From NCBI GenBank assembly GCA_963819905.1, contig CAWFXP010000001.1, forward strand, positions 310,001 through 374,000: 64,000 nt of DNA, read 5' to 3'. The DNA comes from CAWCQC01 sp963819905 (GTDB lineage Bacteria > Actinomycetota > Thermoleophilia > Gaiellales > Gaiellaceae). Position 1 is the first letter of the stretch. Each line of letters begins with the position of its first letter. A program made the position numbers and the translations under genes. The notes under the pieces are model-generated. The model made no database searches, had not been told where the DNA came from, and worked only from the letters and a program-made list of their open reading frames with translations. Below are positions 55,338 to 64,000 of this stretch, piece after piece.

Positions 55338-57216
55338 ATGTACGAGGGCACCTGGACGCTCCGTCCGTGCCCCCGCCGGGAGGTCGAGACGCTTGCGGAA
55401 GCGCTCTCGATCAGCGAGACCACTGCGAGCGTCCTCGTCCGGCGAGGGTACGGCGACCCGGAGGAGGCGCGCGCCTTCCTGGCCGCTGAGGCGGTCTCGC
55501 ACGACTCGTTCCTGCTGGGGGACATGGCCGCGGCGTGTGACGCGATCAGGTCGGCGATCGCGTGCGAGCAGCGCATCTGCGTTCACGGCGACTACGACGT
55601 GGACGGGATCTGCGCGACGGCCCTCGCGGTGCTCGTGCTCAGGCAGATGGGCGCGCAGGTCGACTGGCACCTGCCGAGCCGCTTCGAGGAGGGATACGGG
55701 CTTGCCGGCGAGACGCTCGAGCGCCTTGCGGGCGAGGGGTGCGGCCTCGTCCTCACGGTCGACTGCGGGATCACCGCCGTCGCCGAGATCGCCTCGGCAA
55801 CCGAGCTCGGGCTGCAGGTCGTCGTCACCGACCACCACCGGCCCGGTGCCGAGCTGCCGGACTGCCCGCTCGTGGCGACGCGGCCGTCGGCGTACCCGTT
55901 TCCCGAGCTGTGCGGAACCGGTGTGGTCTACAAGCTCGCGCAGGCGCTCGTCGGCGACGAGCCCCTCCGGGAGCACCTCGATCTCGTAGGGATGGCGACG
56001 ATCGCCGACGTCGTTCCGCTCGTCGACGAGAACCGAGGCCTCGCCGCGGGGGGCCTTCGTCGCCTGGCACGGACGACGAAACCCGGCCTGGCCGCGCTGA
56101 TGCGGAGCGCGTCCGTGGATCTGGCGACCGTCGATGCCGGCGCCGTTGCCTTCCGTCTCGCTCCCAGGATCAACGCCGCCGGCCGGCTCGGCCACCCCGG
56201 CGCGGCGCTTCGGCTCCTCCTGACCGAGGATGCCGACGAGGCGAGGCAGCTCGCGGGCGAGCTCGATTCGCTGAACCGAGAGCGGCAGGCTGTCGAAGAT
56301 CGGATTCTCCGCGATGCCGTTCGTCAGGTCGAGTCCTGGCCGGACGAGAAGCGGCGCCGTCGCGGCTACGTCGTCTGGAACGAGGACTGGCACCAGGGAG
56401 TCATCGGGATCGTCGCGTCGCGCCTCGTCGAGCGCTTCCATCGGCCCGTCGTCCTCATCGCCGGAGCGGACGACGACGAGTGGAAGGGCTCCGGGAGATC
56501 GATCGCAGCCTTCGATCTGCACGCGGCGCTCGGGGCATGTGCCGGTGCGCTCGAGCGGTTCGGCGGCCATCGCGCCGCCGCCGGCCTGTCGATCCGCCCG
56601 GAGAACCTGACCTCGTTCGCCGATGCGTTCGCGGCGCATGCCGGCACGGCGCTCGCCGAGGAGGATCTGCGTCCCGTCGATCAGGGTGGACGCGATCGTT
56701 CGCGGTGACGAGCTGACCCTCGATCTCTGCGAGGAGCTCGAGCGGCTCGCGCCGTTCGGGCTCGGCAATCCAGGCGTCACGCTGCTCGCTCCCGCCTGCA
56801 CGCTGTCGGAGCTCGGAGCGGTCGGGGAGGGCAAGCACCTAAGGCTCGCCGTGACCGCGAACGGCGTGCGCTCGGGAGCGATCGCGTTCGGCCAGGGCGG
56901 GCTTCTCGACCGTTTCCGAACGGCCGGGCGCCACGACGTCGCGTTCCGGCTCGGGGCGAACCACTGGAACGGGACGGTGTCGCCGCAGCTCGTCGTCAAG
57001 AGGATCTTCGACACACCCGAGGCATACGAGGAGCTGAGGGCCATGCTGGCGGAGGAGTGGCGGGCAGGCGAGGCAGCCTGGAGCCCGGCTGCCCACGCTG
57101 TGTTCGCAGAGCTCGGGCTCGGCGAGGGTCTCGGCGCGAAGCGGAGCCTGTTCGAGTCGGAGACCTTCAGGTCGCTGCTGGCGCGCCCGCCCGACGAGCT
57201 CCGCCGCGCCGCGTGA
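55338..57216 (+). CDS. recJ: Single-stranded-DNA exonuclease RecJ, with an apparent one-base insertion
   Basis: The 5'-3' ssDNA exonuclease of recombination and mismatch repair. The DHH domain shows HGDYDVDGICATA, TVDCGI and VVTDHHRPG (DHH), and the DHHA1 part GGHRAAAGLSI. The frame breaks near 56670: DLRP continues to a stop at 56708, but removing one base at TGCGTCCC gives DLVPSIRVDAIVRGDEL and the OB-fold C-terminus (LAPFGLGNPG...) to 57216. The whole is about 625 residues, normal for RecJ. The break resembles those in ruvB and the repeat genes. Confidence 0.88.
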
Positions 57217-57335
57217 GGTGGCCTTGGATCGGGCGCGCGCGTTGACGAGAAAGGGACAGCAGAGGCGTCACTGACGCCCCGGCCGCCCTTGGGGACGTCG
57301 GCGGCCGCGGGGAAGGGATTTCCGACCCCGGCTAC

Positions 57336-57341
57336 TACAAT
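57336..57341 (+). promoter_or_regulatory. Leaderless -10 box of relA/spoT
   Basis: TACAAT lies six bases before ATG 57348; no Shine-Dalgarno site. Confidence 0.55.
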
Positions 57342-57347
57342 GGACCC

Positions 57348-59561
57348 ATGGAGCAGGTCCTCAGCGCCCCGGCTGAGCGGCACCGCCGGCTCTTCGAGGA
57401 GCTCGCGGCCACGCTCGGCGAGCACAACGCCGAAGTCGACCGGGACCTGCTCGAGCGGGCGTTCACCTATGCCTGCGACGCACACGAGGGACACAGGCGG
57501 CGGAGCGGGGAGGACTACATCGTCCACCCGGCAGGCGTTGCCCGGATCCTGGCCGAGCTGCGGCTCGACACGTCGACCGTGGCCGCTGCGCTCCTGCACG
57601 ACGTCGTCGAGGACACCGACGCCTCGATCGACGACGTCGCCGGGGTCTTCGGCGACGAGATCGCGCGGCTCGTCGAGGGCGTCACCAAGCTGACGAGGAT
57701 CAAGTTCCAGAGCCGCGAGCAGGCACAGGCCGAGAACTACCGCAAGATGATCGTCGCGATGGCCCAGGACATCCGGGTCATCCTCATCAAGCTCGCCGAC
57801 CGCCTGCACAACATGCGCACGATCGAGTACCTCGGCAAGCAGAAGCAGATCCAGAAGGCCAGGGAGACGCTCGAGGTCTATGCCCCGCTCGCTCACCGGC
57901 TCGGTATTCACCAGATCAAGTGGGAGCTCGAGGACCTCGCGTTCCAGACGCTTCATCCGCGCAAGTACTCGGAGATCCAGGCCATGGTCGCCCAGCGGCG
58001 GGGCGACCGGGAGGCGTACGTGGCCGAGGCCGGCGGGGTACTCGAGGGCGAGCTCGCAAAGACCGGGACCCAGGCCGAGATCCTCGGTCGGGCAAAGCAC
58101 TTCTACTCCATCTACGAGAAGATGGTGAAGAAAGGCAAGGAGTTCAACGAGATCTACGACCTGACCGCGATGCGGGTGATCGTCGAGCGGTCGGGGCGCG
58201 AGGGCCAGGGCGACTGCTACGCCGTCCTCGGGATCATCCACTCGCTCTGGAAGCCGATGCCCGGGCGCTTCAAGGACTACGTCGCGATGCCCAAGTTCAA
58301 CATGTACCGCTCGCTTCACACGACGGTGATCGGGCCCGAGGGGAAGCCGCTCGAGATCCAGGTGCGCACGCGGGAGATGCACGAGACGGCCGAGCTCGGA
58401 ATCGCCGCCCACTGGCTCTACAAGACCGGTCGGAAGGATGGCAAGGCCGAAGCCGAGCGGCTCGCCTGGCTGAAGCAGTTGATGGACTGGCAGCAGGACG
58501 AAAGCGATCCGGGCGAGTTCATGCGCACGTTCCGGACCGACCTCTACGCCGACGAGGTCTTCGTCTTCACACCGAAGGGCGAGGTCAAGAACCTCCCGGC
58601 CGGCTCGACCCCGATCGACTTCGCCTACGCCGTCCACACCGACGTGGGACACAGGACGGTCGGGGCGAAGATCAACGGACGGATCGTGCCGCTTCACTAC
58701 AAGCTGAAGAGCGGCGAGTTCGTCGAGGTGTTGACGTCGAAGCAGCTCGGCAAGGGCCCGTCGCGCGACTGGCTCTCGATCGCGAAGTCGTCGCGGGCCC
58801 GCAACAAGATCCGCCAGTGGTGGAGCCGGGAGACGCGCGAGGACACGGAGCAGCGCGGGCGCGAGTCGCTCGAGCAGGCGCTGAAACAGCACAATCTGCC
58901 CTACCGCAAGATCGCCGGCTCGCCGGTGCTCGCCGGGATCATCCGCGAGATGAACTTCAAGAAGGCCGAGGACTTCTACCTGGCGCTCGGCTCCGGGAAG
59001 CTGCAGGTCTCGCAGGTCGTCACGAAGGTCCTGCACAAGCTGAAGACCACCGAGGTCGCCGAGGAAGAGCGGGTCCCGCTCAAGCCGAAGGCCCGAAGCG
59101 CGCTCGCCTCGCAGACCTACGGGATCATCGTGCCCGGAGTCGACGACGTGCTCGTCCGCATGGCCAAGTGCTGCAACCCCGTGCCCGGCGATCGGATCTG
59201 CGGCTACATCTCACTGGGGAAGGGCATCACGATCCATCGCGAGGACTGCCCCAACGTGCGTGCGCTGCGGCGCAACCCGGAGCGCTTCACCAACGTCGAG
59301 TGGGACGGCGGAGCGACGCAGAGCTTCCGGGTTCAGATCGCGGTCGATTCCTGGGATCGGCCTCGCCTGCTCGAGGACGTCGCGCGCACGTTCGCCGAGC
59401 ACGGGGCCAACATCGTCGAGTACTCCGGCCACGTGGACGACCAGATGGCGAAGAACTGGTACGTGGCCGAGCTCGGGGACGTGAAGTCGTTGCGGACGCT
59501 GCTCGGATCGCTCCGTAACATCGAGAGCGTCTTCGACGCGTATCGCGTCACGCCCTCGTGA
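57348..59561 (+). CDS. rel: Bifunctional (p)ppGpp synthetase/hydrolase (RSH)
   Basis: The 737-residue stringent-response enzyme has an intact HD hydrolase domain (AALLHDVVEDTDAS, LADRLHNMRT), a synthetase domain (RFKDYVAMPKFNMYRSLHTTV; YDLTAMRVI), TGS (DEVFVFTPKGEVKNLPAGST) and a C-terminal ACT-like domain, with a CCNPVPGD zinc-finger segment before it. Both catalytic halves keep key residues, so it should make and degrade (p)ppGpp, like other actinobacterial Rel proteins. The start is leaderless. Confidence 0.95.
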   Translation: MEQVLSAPAERHRRLFEELAATLGEHNAEVDRDLLERAFTYACDAHEGHRRRSGEDYIVHPAGVARILAELRLDTSTVAAALLHDVVEDTDASIDDVAGVFGDEIARLVEGVTKLTRIKFQSREQAQAENYRKMIVAMAQDIRVILIKLADRLHNMRTIEYLGKQKQIQKARETLEVYAPLAHRLGIHQIKWELEDLAFQTLHPRKYSEIQAMVAQRRGDREAYVAEAGGVLEGELAKTGTQAEILGRAKHFYSIYEKMVKKGKEFNEIYDLTAMRVIVERSGREGQGDCYAVLGIIHSLWKPMPGRFKDYVAMPKFNMYRSLHTTVIGPEGKPLEIQVRTREMHETAELGIAAHWLYKTGRKDGKAEAERLAWLKQLMDWQQDESDPGEFMRTFRTDLYADEVFVFTPKGEVKNLPAGSTPIDFAYAVHTDVGHRTVGAKINGRIVPLHYKLKSGEFVEVLTSKQLGKGPSRDWLSIAKSSRARNKIRQWWSRETREDTEQRGRESLEQALKQHNLPYRKIAGSPVLAGIIREMNFKKAEDFYLALGSGKLQVSQVVTKVLHKLKTTEVAEEERVPLKPKARSALASQTYGIIVPGVDDVLVRMAKCCNPVPGDRICGYISLGKGITIHREDCPNVRALRRNPERFTNVEWDGGATQSFRVQIAVDSWDRPRLLEDVARTFAEHGANIVEYSGHVDDQMAKNWYVAELGDVKSLRTLLGSLRNIESVFDAYRVTPS

Positions 59562-59583
59562 GCGCGTATCGCGCCCGACGCCC

Positions 59584-60282
59584 GTGACCGACCTGCAGGT
59601 CGCGCTCCTTCGCGAGCTGGTCGAGGCAGACACGGAGCGCTCCGGCGAGCTGGCGGAGCTCGAGACGCTGGCGGCGGAGGTAGCGGTTATCCGTGAGCGG
59701 TCGGAGGCGCTCATCGCGATCCTCGAGGGTGCCGCCACCGAGCGGGCGCGGCTCGAAGCCGAGCGCGGCGAAGCCGGCGGTGAGCTCGAGGAGCGGACGG
59801 CAGCCGAGCGGGAGACGGCGGCTGCATTGAGCGCGGCCGAGGCCGAAGCGGACGCCGAGCGGGCGGCTGCCGCACGCCGAGCGCATGTTCGTGCCGGGGA
59901 CGCTCTGCACGTGGCGGAGCGGCGGGCGGCTGCCGCGGCAGAGTCGCTGGCAGCGTTCGAGGAGCTGGTCGCAGCGGCGGGGCGGGAGGCCCCCGAGGTC
60001 GAGCGCGAAGCGGCGGTGATCGCCGAGTCGCTCCGCGGACGGCCACGGGTCGCCGGCGAGGCCTGCCGCGTTCCGCGCGCCGGGCTCGACGGCGTCGTGG
60101 AATGGACGGCCACCGCCCGAGCGGCGCTCTTCGTGGCGCGCACGGCTGCCGCCACCGAGCGCGAGGCGGTGATCCGCCAGGCGAACGAGCTCGGGTCGGC
60201 GATCCTCGGCGAGCCGCTGGTCGCGTCGAGCACGGCTGTGGTCGCGAACCGTGTCGATGCCGCGCTCCGCCCTCGCGCGTAG
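59584..60282 (+). CDS. Coiled-coil hypothetical protein
   Basis: A 232-residue Ala/Glu/Arg-rich protein. Residues 5-150 are a nearly continuous coiled coil (ELETLAAEVAVIRERSEAL, AAEREAAAALSAAEAEAD), the rest mixed. It begins 22 bases after rel. There is no signal or membrane segment. Low-complexity composition makes family assignment unreliable; it may be a structural or chromosome-associated protein. Confidence 0.5.
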   Translation: MTDLQVALLRELVEADTERSGELAELETLAAEVAVIRERSEALIAILEGAATERARLEAERGEAGGELEERTAAERETAAALSAAEAEADAERAAAARRAHVRAGDALHVAERRAAAAAESLAAFEELVAAAGREAPEVEREAAVIAESLRGRPRVAGEACRVPRAGLDGVVEWTATARAALFVARTAAATEREAVIRQANELGSAILGEPLVASSTAVVANRVDAALRPRA

Positions 60283-60310
60283 CCGAGCGAAGCGTACGCC
60301 GGACCCCGGG

Positions 60311-60793
60311 CTACGGATCGATCTCGTAGTCGAAGCCGCCGGTGTCGTCGCTCAGCGTGACCCGCACCGAGCCACTCTGCGTGCCGCCGAGCTCGCACGA
60401 GAACGTCGCTCCCGCCTTCGCGAGGACCAGCTCGGGACAGTCGACGGTCGCCCCTGTGCCGATGTCCTTCGCGATGATCTCCTCGGTTTCCGTCGTGTGC
60501 AGGATCGGCGCCTGGAACGACAGCGCACCCTCGTCGCTCGTCTGCTCGACGTCGATCGTCACCGAGGTGCCGTCGGCGCCGTTGACGGTGCAGGTGAAGG
60601 TCGAGCCGGCCTTCGCTTCGATGTCGGTGGGGCAGCTGACCGACTCGACGTCCGCGCCCGTCTGACGCTCGATCTGCGCGGCGATCTGTCCGCTCACCTC
60701 GTCCGTGTCGAGCACGTTCTGGCCGCCGCAGCCGGCCGCGAGGACGACCGCGGCGGCGAGCCCGAGTGCTGCCGCTACCCGACCTCTGACCAC
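60311..60793 (-). CDS. DUF4333-type lipoprotein, duplicated domain
   Basis: The 160-residue lipoprotein has a signal ending in the VLAAGCGGQ lipobox, followed by two related DUF4333 domains with SCPTDIEAKAGSTFTC and DCPELVLAKAGATFSC, each with a Cys pair. The secreted domain is anchored to the membrane; its function is unknown. GTG 60793 lies inside the end of the upstream GAF gene (19-base overlap). Confidence 0.85.
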   Translation of the reverse strand: MVRGRVAAALGLAAAVVLAAGCGGQNVLDTDEVSGQIAAQIERQTGADVESVSCPTDIEAKAGSTFTCTVNGADGTSVTIDVEQTSDEGALSFQAPILHTTETEEIIAKDIGTGATVDCPELVLAKAGATFSCELGGTQSGSVRVTLSDDTGGFDYEIDP

Positions 60794-61167
60794 GGGACAC
60801 CCCCGGTGTCCCAACCGACGAGGCAGTGGAGCGAGACGAGCAGCGCCACCCGCTTCAGGAACGCCAAGTCCTCGTCTGCGAAGGTGTACCCGTCGCGCGC
60901 GGTCACGGTGAGCGTTGCGACGCGGGCACCGTTGTAGACGATCGGCTCGTCGTGCGTCGGGGCGCCGTCGACCCGTTCTCCCTTCCAGGGGCCGAGCACC
61001 TGCGCGCCCCCCTCGGCGAACGAGATGCCGACCCACCGGTACGGCTCGAGTCGGTCGGCGAGGACTGCGACCACCTGACGCAGCACCTCGTCTGCCTCGG
61101 GCTCACGGTTGAGGACGCGATCGACCGCCTCGAGCGCCCCGCGGTAGCTGTCGGCGCCGGGTGTCAT
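60775..61167 (-). CDS. GAF-like domain protein, degenerate
   Basis: A 130-residue single GAF-type domain (DRVLNREPEADEVLRQVVAVLADRL, RWVGISFAEGGAQVLGPWKGE) that lacks the conserved cysteines of the adjacent paralogue. It probably binds a small ligand or is structural. ATG 61167 lies six bases after the 61173 gene's stop, so the two are cotranscribed. Confidence 0.7.
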   Translation of the reverse strand: MTPGADSYRGALEAVDRVLNREPEADEVLRQVVAVLADRLEPYRWVGISFAEGGAQVLGPWKGERVDGAPTHDEPIVYNGARVATLTVTARDGYTFADEDLAFLKRVALLVSLHCLVGWDTGGVPWSEVG

Positions 61168-61172
61168 GCGAG

Positions 61173-61643
61173 TCACGTTCGGGTCCGCGACGAGACCATC
61201 CGGGCGACGTGCTCGAGAAACGCCTGGTCGTCGCCGTCGAAGGCGGCCGGCTCGTCCGAGTCGATGTCGATCTCGCCGATTACCTGTCCGGCGAAGACGA
61301 TGGGAACGACGATCTCGCTCCGCGTCGAGACGAAGCACGCGAGGTACCGCGGGTCGGCGTTCACGTCGTCCACGATCTCCGTCTTGCCGCTCGCGGCGGC
61401 GGAACCGCAGATCCCCTCGCCGATCGGGATCCTGACGTGCTCGGTCTCCTCGGCCCCCTGCCAGGCCGCGAGGACGAGCTGGTCGTTCTCCACGAGATAC
61501 ACCCCGACCCACGAGTAGTTCTCGAAGCGCTCGTGAAGGAGATCCACCGTCCGCTGGAGCACGTCGCGCCCGGTCGGCTCGGCGTGCACGTAGCGGTCGA
61601 TCGCGTCGAGGACGCCGCGACGCACGTCGACGAGCGAGGTCAC
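61173..61643 (-). CDS. GAF domain protein, free methionine-(R)-sulfoxide reductase type
   Basis: A 156-residue GAF domain with GEGICGSAAASGKTEIVDD and YLACFVSTRSEIVVPI, the two cysteine-bearing motifs of the YebR/fRMsr family, and the FAGQVIGEIDIDSD strand. It should reduce free methionine-R-sulfoxide using thioredoxin. GTG 61643 overlaps the thioesterase stop (GTGA). Confidence 0.8.
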   Translation of the reverse strand: MTSLVDVRRGVLDAIDRYVHAEPTGRDVLQRTVDLLHERFENYSWVGVYLVENDQLVLAAWQGAEETEHVRIPIGEGICGSAAASGKTEIVDDVNADPRYLACFVSTRSEIVVPIVFAGQVIGEIDIDSDEPAAFDGDDQAFLEHVARMVSSRTRT

Positions 61644-62107
61644 GGGTGAACCTCCTCGAGCGCGTCTCCTTCGAACTCGCGAATCGGAGCGCGCAGCCTC
61701 TCCGGAACCGGCACCGGGCGGCGCGCGGCGGCGTCGACGAGGACGAGCGTGTGCTCGGCAACGCACATGAGCGTATCGTCGTCGGTGCGATACGCGGCGA
61801 ACGCCGTCGTCGTGCTGCTCCGGCCGAGCCTCTTGGTGCGCACGAAGACCTCGAGCAGGTCGTCGAAGCGCGCCGGGGCGTGGTACTCGACGCTCGACGC
61901 TCGCATGACGAACTGGAGCTCGCCGAGCGTCCGCTCGAGCAGGTCGAGGTGGCGCAGGTACTCGAAGCGAGCCGTGTCGAAGAACGGCATGTAGCGGCCG
62001 TAGTAGACGATGCCCTGCGCGTCGGTGTCCGAGAACCCGACCCGGGCCAGCGCCGAGTAGCGAAACGGCGGCTTGCGGTCGGTGACGCGCCCGAGCTCGA
62101 GGGACAT
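61640..62107 (-). CDS. Acyl-CoA thioesterase (4HBT/YbgC-like)
   Basis: The 155-residue hotdog-fold thioesterase carries the N-terminal FSDTDAQGIVYYGRYMPFFDTARFEYLR motif, with the DTD/YY pattern and catalytic Asp of the YbgC group. Likely substrates are short acyl-CoAs or acyl-ACP. It precedes and overlaps the fRMsr-type gene. Confidence 0.88.
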   Translation of the reverse strand: MSLELGRVTDRKPPFRYSALARVGFSDTDAQGIVYYGRYMPFFDTARFEYLRHLDLLERTLGELQFVMRASSVEYHAPARFDDLLEVFVRTKRLGRSSTTTAFAAYRTDDDTLMCVAEHTLVLVDAAARRPVPVPERLRAPIREFEGDALEEVHP

Positions 62108-62158
62108 CGTCGGCTGATCCTACTGACGGCGGCGCACCAGACGGGGACGGCCGGGGAG

Positions 62159-62872
62159 CTAGGTGCAGGCCTCGATGACGTATCGGTACGCGAACCACTT
62201 CAGCACCGGGAGATTGCCGGCGGCGTCATGACATCGACAGACACCGCGCCGCCAGCGGAACAGCGGCCGCGGTAGCAAGCCGAGCCCGGTGATCTGGATG
62301 TCGCGAAACCCATGCCGCTCGAACGTGCGCCGAAGCTGGAAGAGGCTGCACGTGATCAGGCGCTTCTCGACTCTCAGCTCGTGGCACACGGGCAGGTACA
62401 GGTACCAGGCAGGGTTCAGGGCGCCGGGCTCGGAGAAGACCACCTTTCCCCTGTCCCGAAGCACGGAGCGCATCCTCGGTAGGTATTCGTCGAGGTTCAC
62501 GTGGTGCAGGACGTCGGCACCGACGATCGCCTGGTAACGAGACTGGCTCGGCAGCGCCGACGCGGTCTGGATGTTGCGCAGTCCGAGGTCGCGGGCCGTT
62601 GCGGTCAGCACGTCGAGGGACTTCTCGCTCACGTCCACCGCGAGGACGGGATAGCCGGCTCGGGCGAGGGCAATGGACAAGCGGCCGGTGCCGGCGCCGA
62701 AGTCGATGATCGGACCGTCGCTTCCCAGATCGCCGAGGCTCTGCAGCACACGTTGACTCTCGAGCAATGTATGGATCGGCGGAGTCACGACTGCGGCGCG
62801 CGGGTATTGGTGGGCGGCCACGTCGAAGTACCGCTCTTGATACTCGGTCTCGTCGTCTCGCGCAGCAACCAA
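62159..62872 (-). CDS. SAM-dependent methyltransferase (class I)
   Basis: The 237-residue protein has an AdoMet-binding IIDFGAGTGRLSIALARAGYP motif (residues about 53-73), VLAVDVSEKSL for the ribose, and QAIVGADVLHHVNLDEYLP. The C-terminal RVCRCH-like region (RWRRGVCRCHD) has two cysteines. The target is unknown. The TTG start at 62872 is uncertain. It lies 13 bases after the manB stop. Confidence 0.75.
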   Translation of the reverse strand: MVAARDDETEYQERYFDVAAHQYPRAAVVTPPIHTLLESQRVLQSLGDLGSDGPIIDFGAGTGRLSIALARAGYPVLAVDVSEKSLDVLTATARDLGLRNIQTASALPSQSRYQAIVGADVLHHVNLDEYLPRMRSVLRDRGKVVFSEPGALNPAWYLYLPVCHELRVEKRLITCSLFQLRRTFERHGFRDIQITGLGLLPRPLFRWRRGVCRCHDAAGNLPVLKWFAYRYVIEACT

Positions 62873-62885
62873 CGCGACACCCCGG

Positions 62886-64000
62886 CTACGGCGAGCGAAT
62901 CAGTGCGAGCACCTCGTCGCGCTTCGCCTCCATCAGCTCGCGCGAGCGCGCCTCGAGATTCAGCCGCAGGAGCGGCTCGGTATTCGACGGGCGGACGTTC
63001 ATGTGCCAGTCGGCGGCGACGACCGAGATCCCGTCGAGATGCGAGACCTCGCCCTCGGGCCCGAAGCGCTCCTTCAGCTCCTGGAGCTTGAGCGCGACGT
63101 CGGCGACGGTCGTGTTGATCTCGCCGGTCAGGAAGTACCGGTCGCGAAACGGCGCGAGGATCTCGGAGAACGACGTCCCCTTCTTCGAGACCAGCTCGAG
63201 CACGAGCAGCATCGGCACGACCCCCGAGTCCGCCTGGAAGTAGTCGCGGAAGTAGTAGTGGCCCGACACCTCCCCGGCGAAGACCGCGTCCTCCTTGCGC
63301 ATGCGGTGCTTGATGAAGGCGTGCCCGACGCGGTTGACGAGGGCGGTCCCGCCGGCCGCCGCGACCGTATCCGGCACGGCCCAGCTCGCGCGCACGTCAT
63401 AGAGGATCGTCGATCCCGGCTCCTTCGCGAGGATCGCCTCGGCGAGGAGCGCGGTGAGGAAGTCGCCGGGGACGAACTCGCCCGTGTCGTCGACGAAGAA
63501 GCAGCGGTCCGCGTCGCCGTCGAAGGCGATCCCCAGATCGGCCTTCTCCTCGAGGACCTTGCCGACGATGAACTCCCGGTTCTCCGGGAGGAGGGGGTTC
63601 GGCTCGTGGTTCGGGAAGGTGCCGTCGGGGTCGAAGTAGCAGCGAACCGCGTCGACGGGCAGCCGGTCGAGGACCGACGGCAGCATCGCCCCGGCCATGC
63701 CGTTGGCGGCGTCGACGACCACCCGCAGCGGTCGCATCTGCGCCGGGTCGACGAACGAGAGCACACGCTCCGCCCAGCCGAGCCCGATGTCCTGCTCGTG
63801 GATGTCCCCGCCCGGGCTCGTCTCCGAGAAGCCGGCCTCGGCGCGGCGCCTGACTTCCAGCAGTCCCGAGTCGCCGCCGACGGGAAGCGCCCCACGACGA
63901 ACGATCTTCATGCCCGTGTACTCCTTCGGGTTGTGGGAGGCGGTGACGACCACGCCTCCGTCGAGGCCGAGCGCGCCGACCGCGTAGTAGAGCATCTCCG
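62886..64000 (-). CDS. manB: Phosphomannomutase/phosphoglucomutase, N-terminus outside window
   Basis: At least 370 residues of an alpha-D-phosphohexomutase. The phosphoserine loop is VVVTASHNP, the metal loop FDGDADRC, the sugar-binding loop GEVSGHYYF, and the phosphate-binding loop NVRPSNTEPLLRLNLEA, so all four active-site loops are seen. It interconverts mannose or glucose 6- and 1-phosphates for cell-wall and exopolysaccharide precursors. The gene begins beyond position 64000. Confidence 0.93.
   Translation of the reverse strand, partial: EMLYYAVGALGLDGGVVVTASHNPKEYTGMKIVRRGALPVGGDSGLLEVRRRAEAGFSETSPGGDIHEQDIGLGWAERVLSFVDPAQMRPLRVVVDAANGMAGAMLPSVLDRLPVDAVRCYFDPDGTFPNHEPNPLLPENREFIVGKVLEEKADLGIAFDGDADRCFFVDDTGEFVPGDFLTALLAEAILAKEPGSTILYDVRASWAVPDTVAAAGGTALVNRVGHAFIKHRMRKEDAVFAGEVSGHYYFRDYFQADSGVVPMLLVLELVSKKGTSFSEILAPFRDRYFLTGEINTTVADVALKLQELKERFGPEGEVSHLDGISVVAADWHMNVRPSNTEPLLRLNLEARSRELMEAKRDEVLALIRSP

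Noticed and set aside
55269..59036. Very long antisense frame (1,255 codons) across recJ and rel
   Set aside because: It is antisense to conserved genes, has Arg/Leu/Glu-biased content from mirrored codons, no domain and no ribosome site.

Overview
The window is about 64 kb of high-GC bacterial chromosome. The rRNA sequences, the dgt-dnaG pair, the pdxS/pdxT/yebC/ruvCAB order and the many apparently leaderless genes fit a deep-branching actinobacterium, most likely class Thermoleophilia (Gaiellales-like). That placement is inferred by eye from sequence features. No database search was run.

Layout: (1) 1-4.6 kb is the end of an rRNA operon: partial 16S, a 23S interrupted by a 345-nt ORF-less group I intron at E. 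coli position 1951, a 5S and a terminator. (2) 4.7-11.6 kb has a DUF1326/DUF2182 pair, an HtpX-like protein that has lost its zinc ligands, a reverse transsulfuration operon (cystathionine beta-synthase, then a gamma-lyase-type enzyme), a histidine phosphatase and an SDR. (3) 11.6-23 kb holds two giant one-polypeptide receptors. Each combines a cytoplasmic class III cyclase (one also has a Ser/Thr kinase), one membrane span, an outside beta-propeller and an outside SBP_bac_5 binding protein. Between them lie dgt-dnaG, tRNA-Asn, an isochorismatase-type amidase and small genes. (4) 23-34 kb is an accessory stretch of small genes: tRNA(CAT), a GT2 synthase, VOC, GYD, DUF4177, a lipoprotein, DUF4396 under a CsoR-like operator, CapA, and tandem NlpC/P60 endopeptidases. 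(5) 34.1-38 kb is an overlapping three-gene operon: an FtsH-like membrane AAA protease with long insertions, a single-span protein and a small HExxH protein. (6) 38-43.8 kb is a hydantoin-type catabolic operon: HyuA, HyuB, racemase and FAD amino-acid dehydrogenase. (7) 44-46.8 kb is pdxS-cupin-pdxT-yebC. (8) 47-51 kb has three secreted InlB-type repeat proteins on the opposite strand, two of them frame-broken, separating yebC from ruvC. (9) 51-64 kb has ruvCAB, a double CDGSH ferredoxin-like protein, recJ, relA/spoT, two GAF proteins, a thioesterase, a methyltransferase and the start of a phosphomannomutase that runs off the window.

Regulation: at least ten transcription units begin with a TAnnnT -10 box 5-7 nt before the start codon and no ribosome binding site. 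Downstream and operon-internal genes use stop/start overlaps or clear Shine-Dalgarno sites. This suggests leaderless initiation is the default for first genes here.

Quality: apparent single-base insertions disrupt ruvB, recJ and two repeat-protein genes, all between 47 and 57 kb. Sequencing or assembly error is the simplest explanation and should be excluded before calling them pseudogenes.
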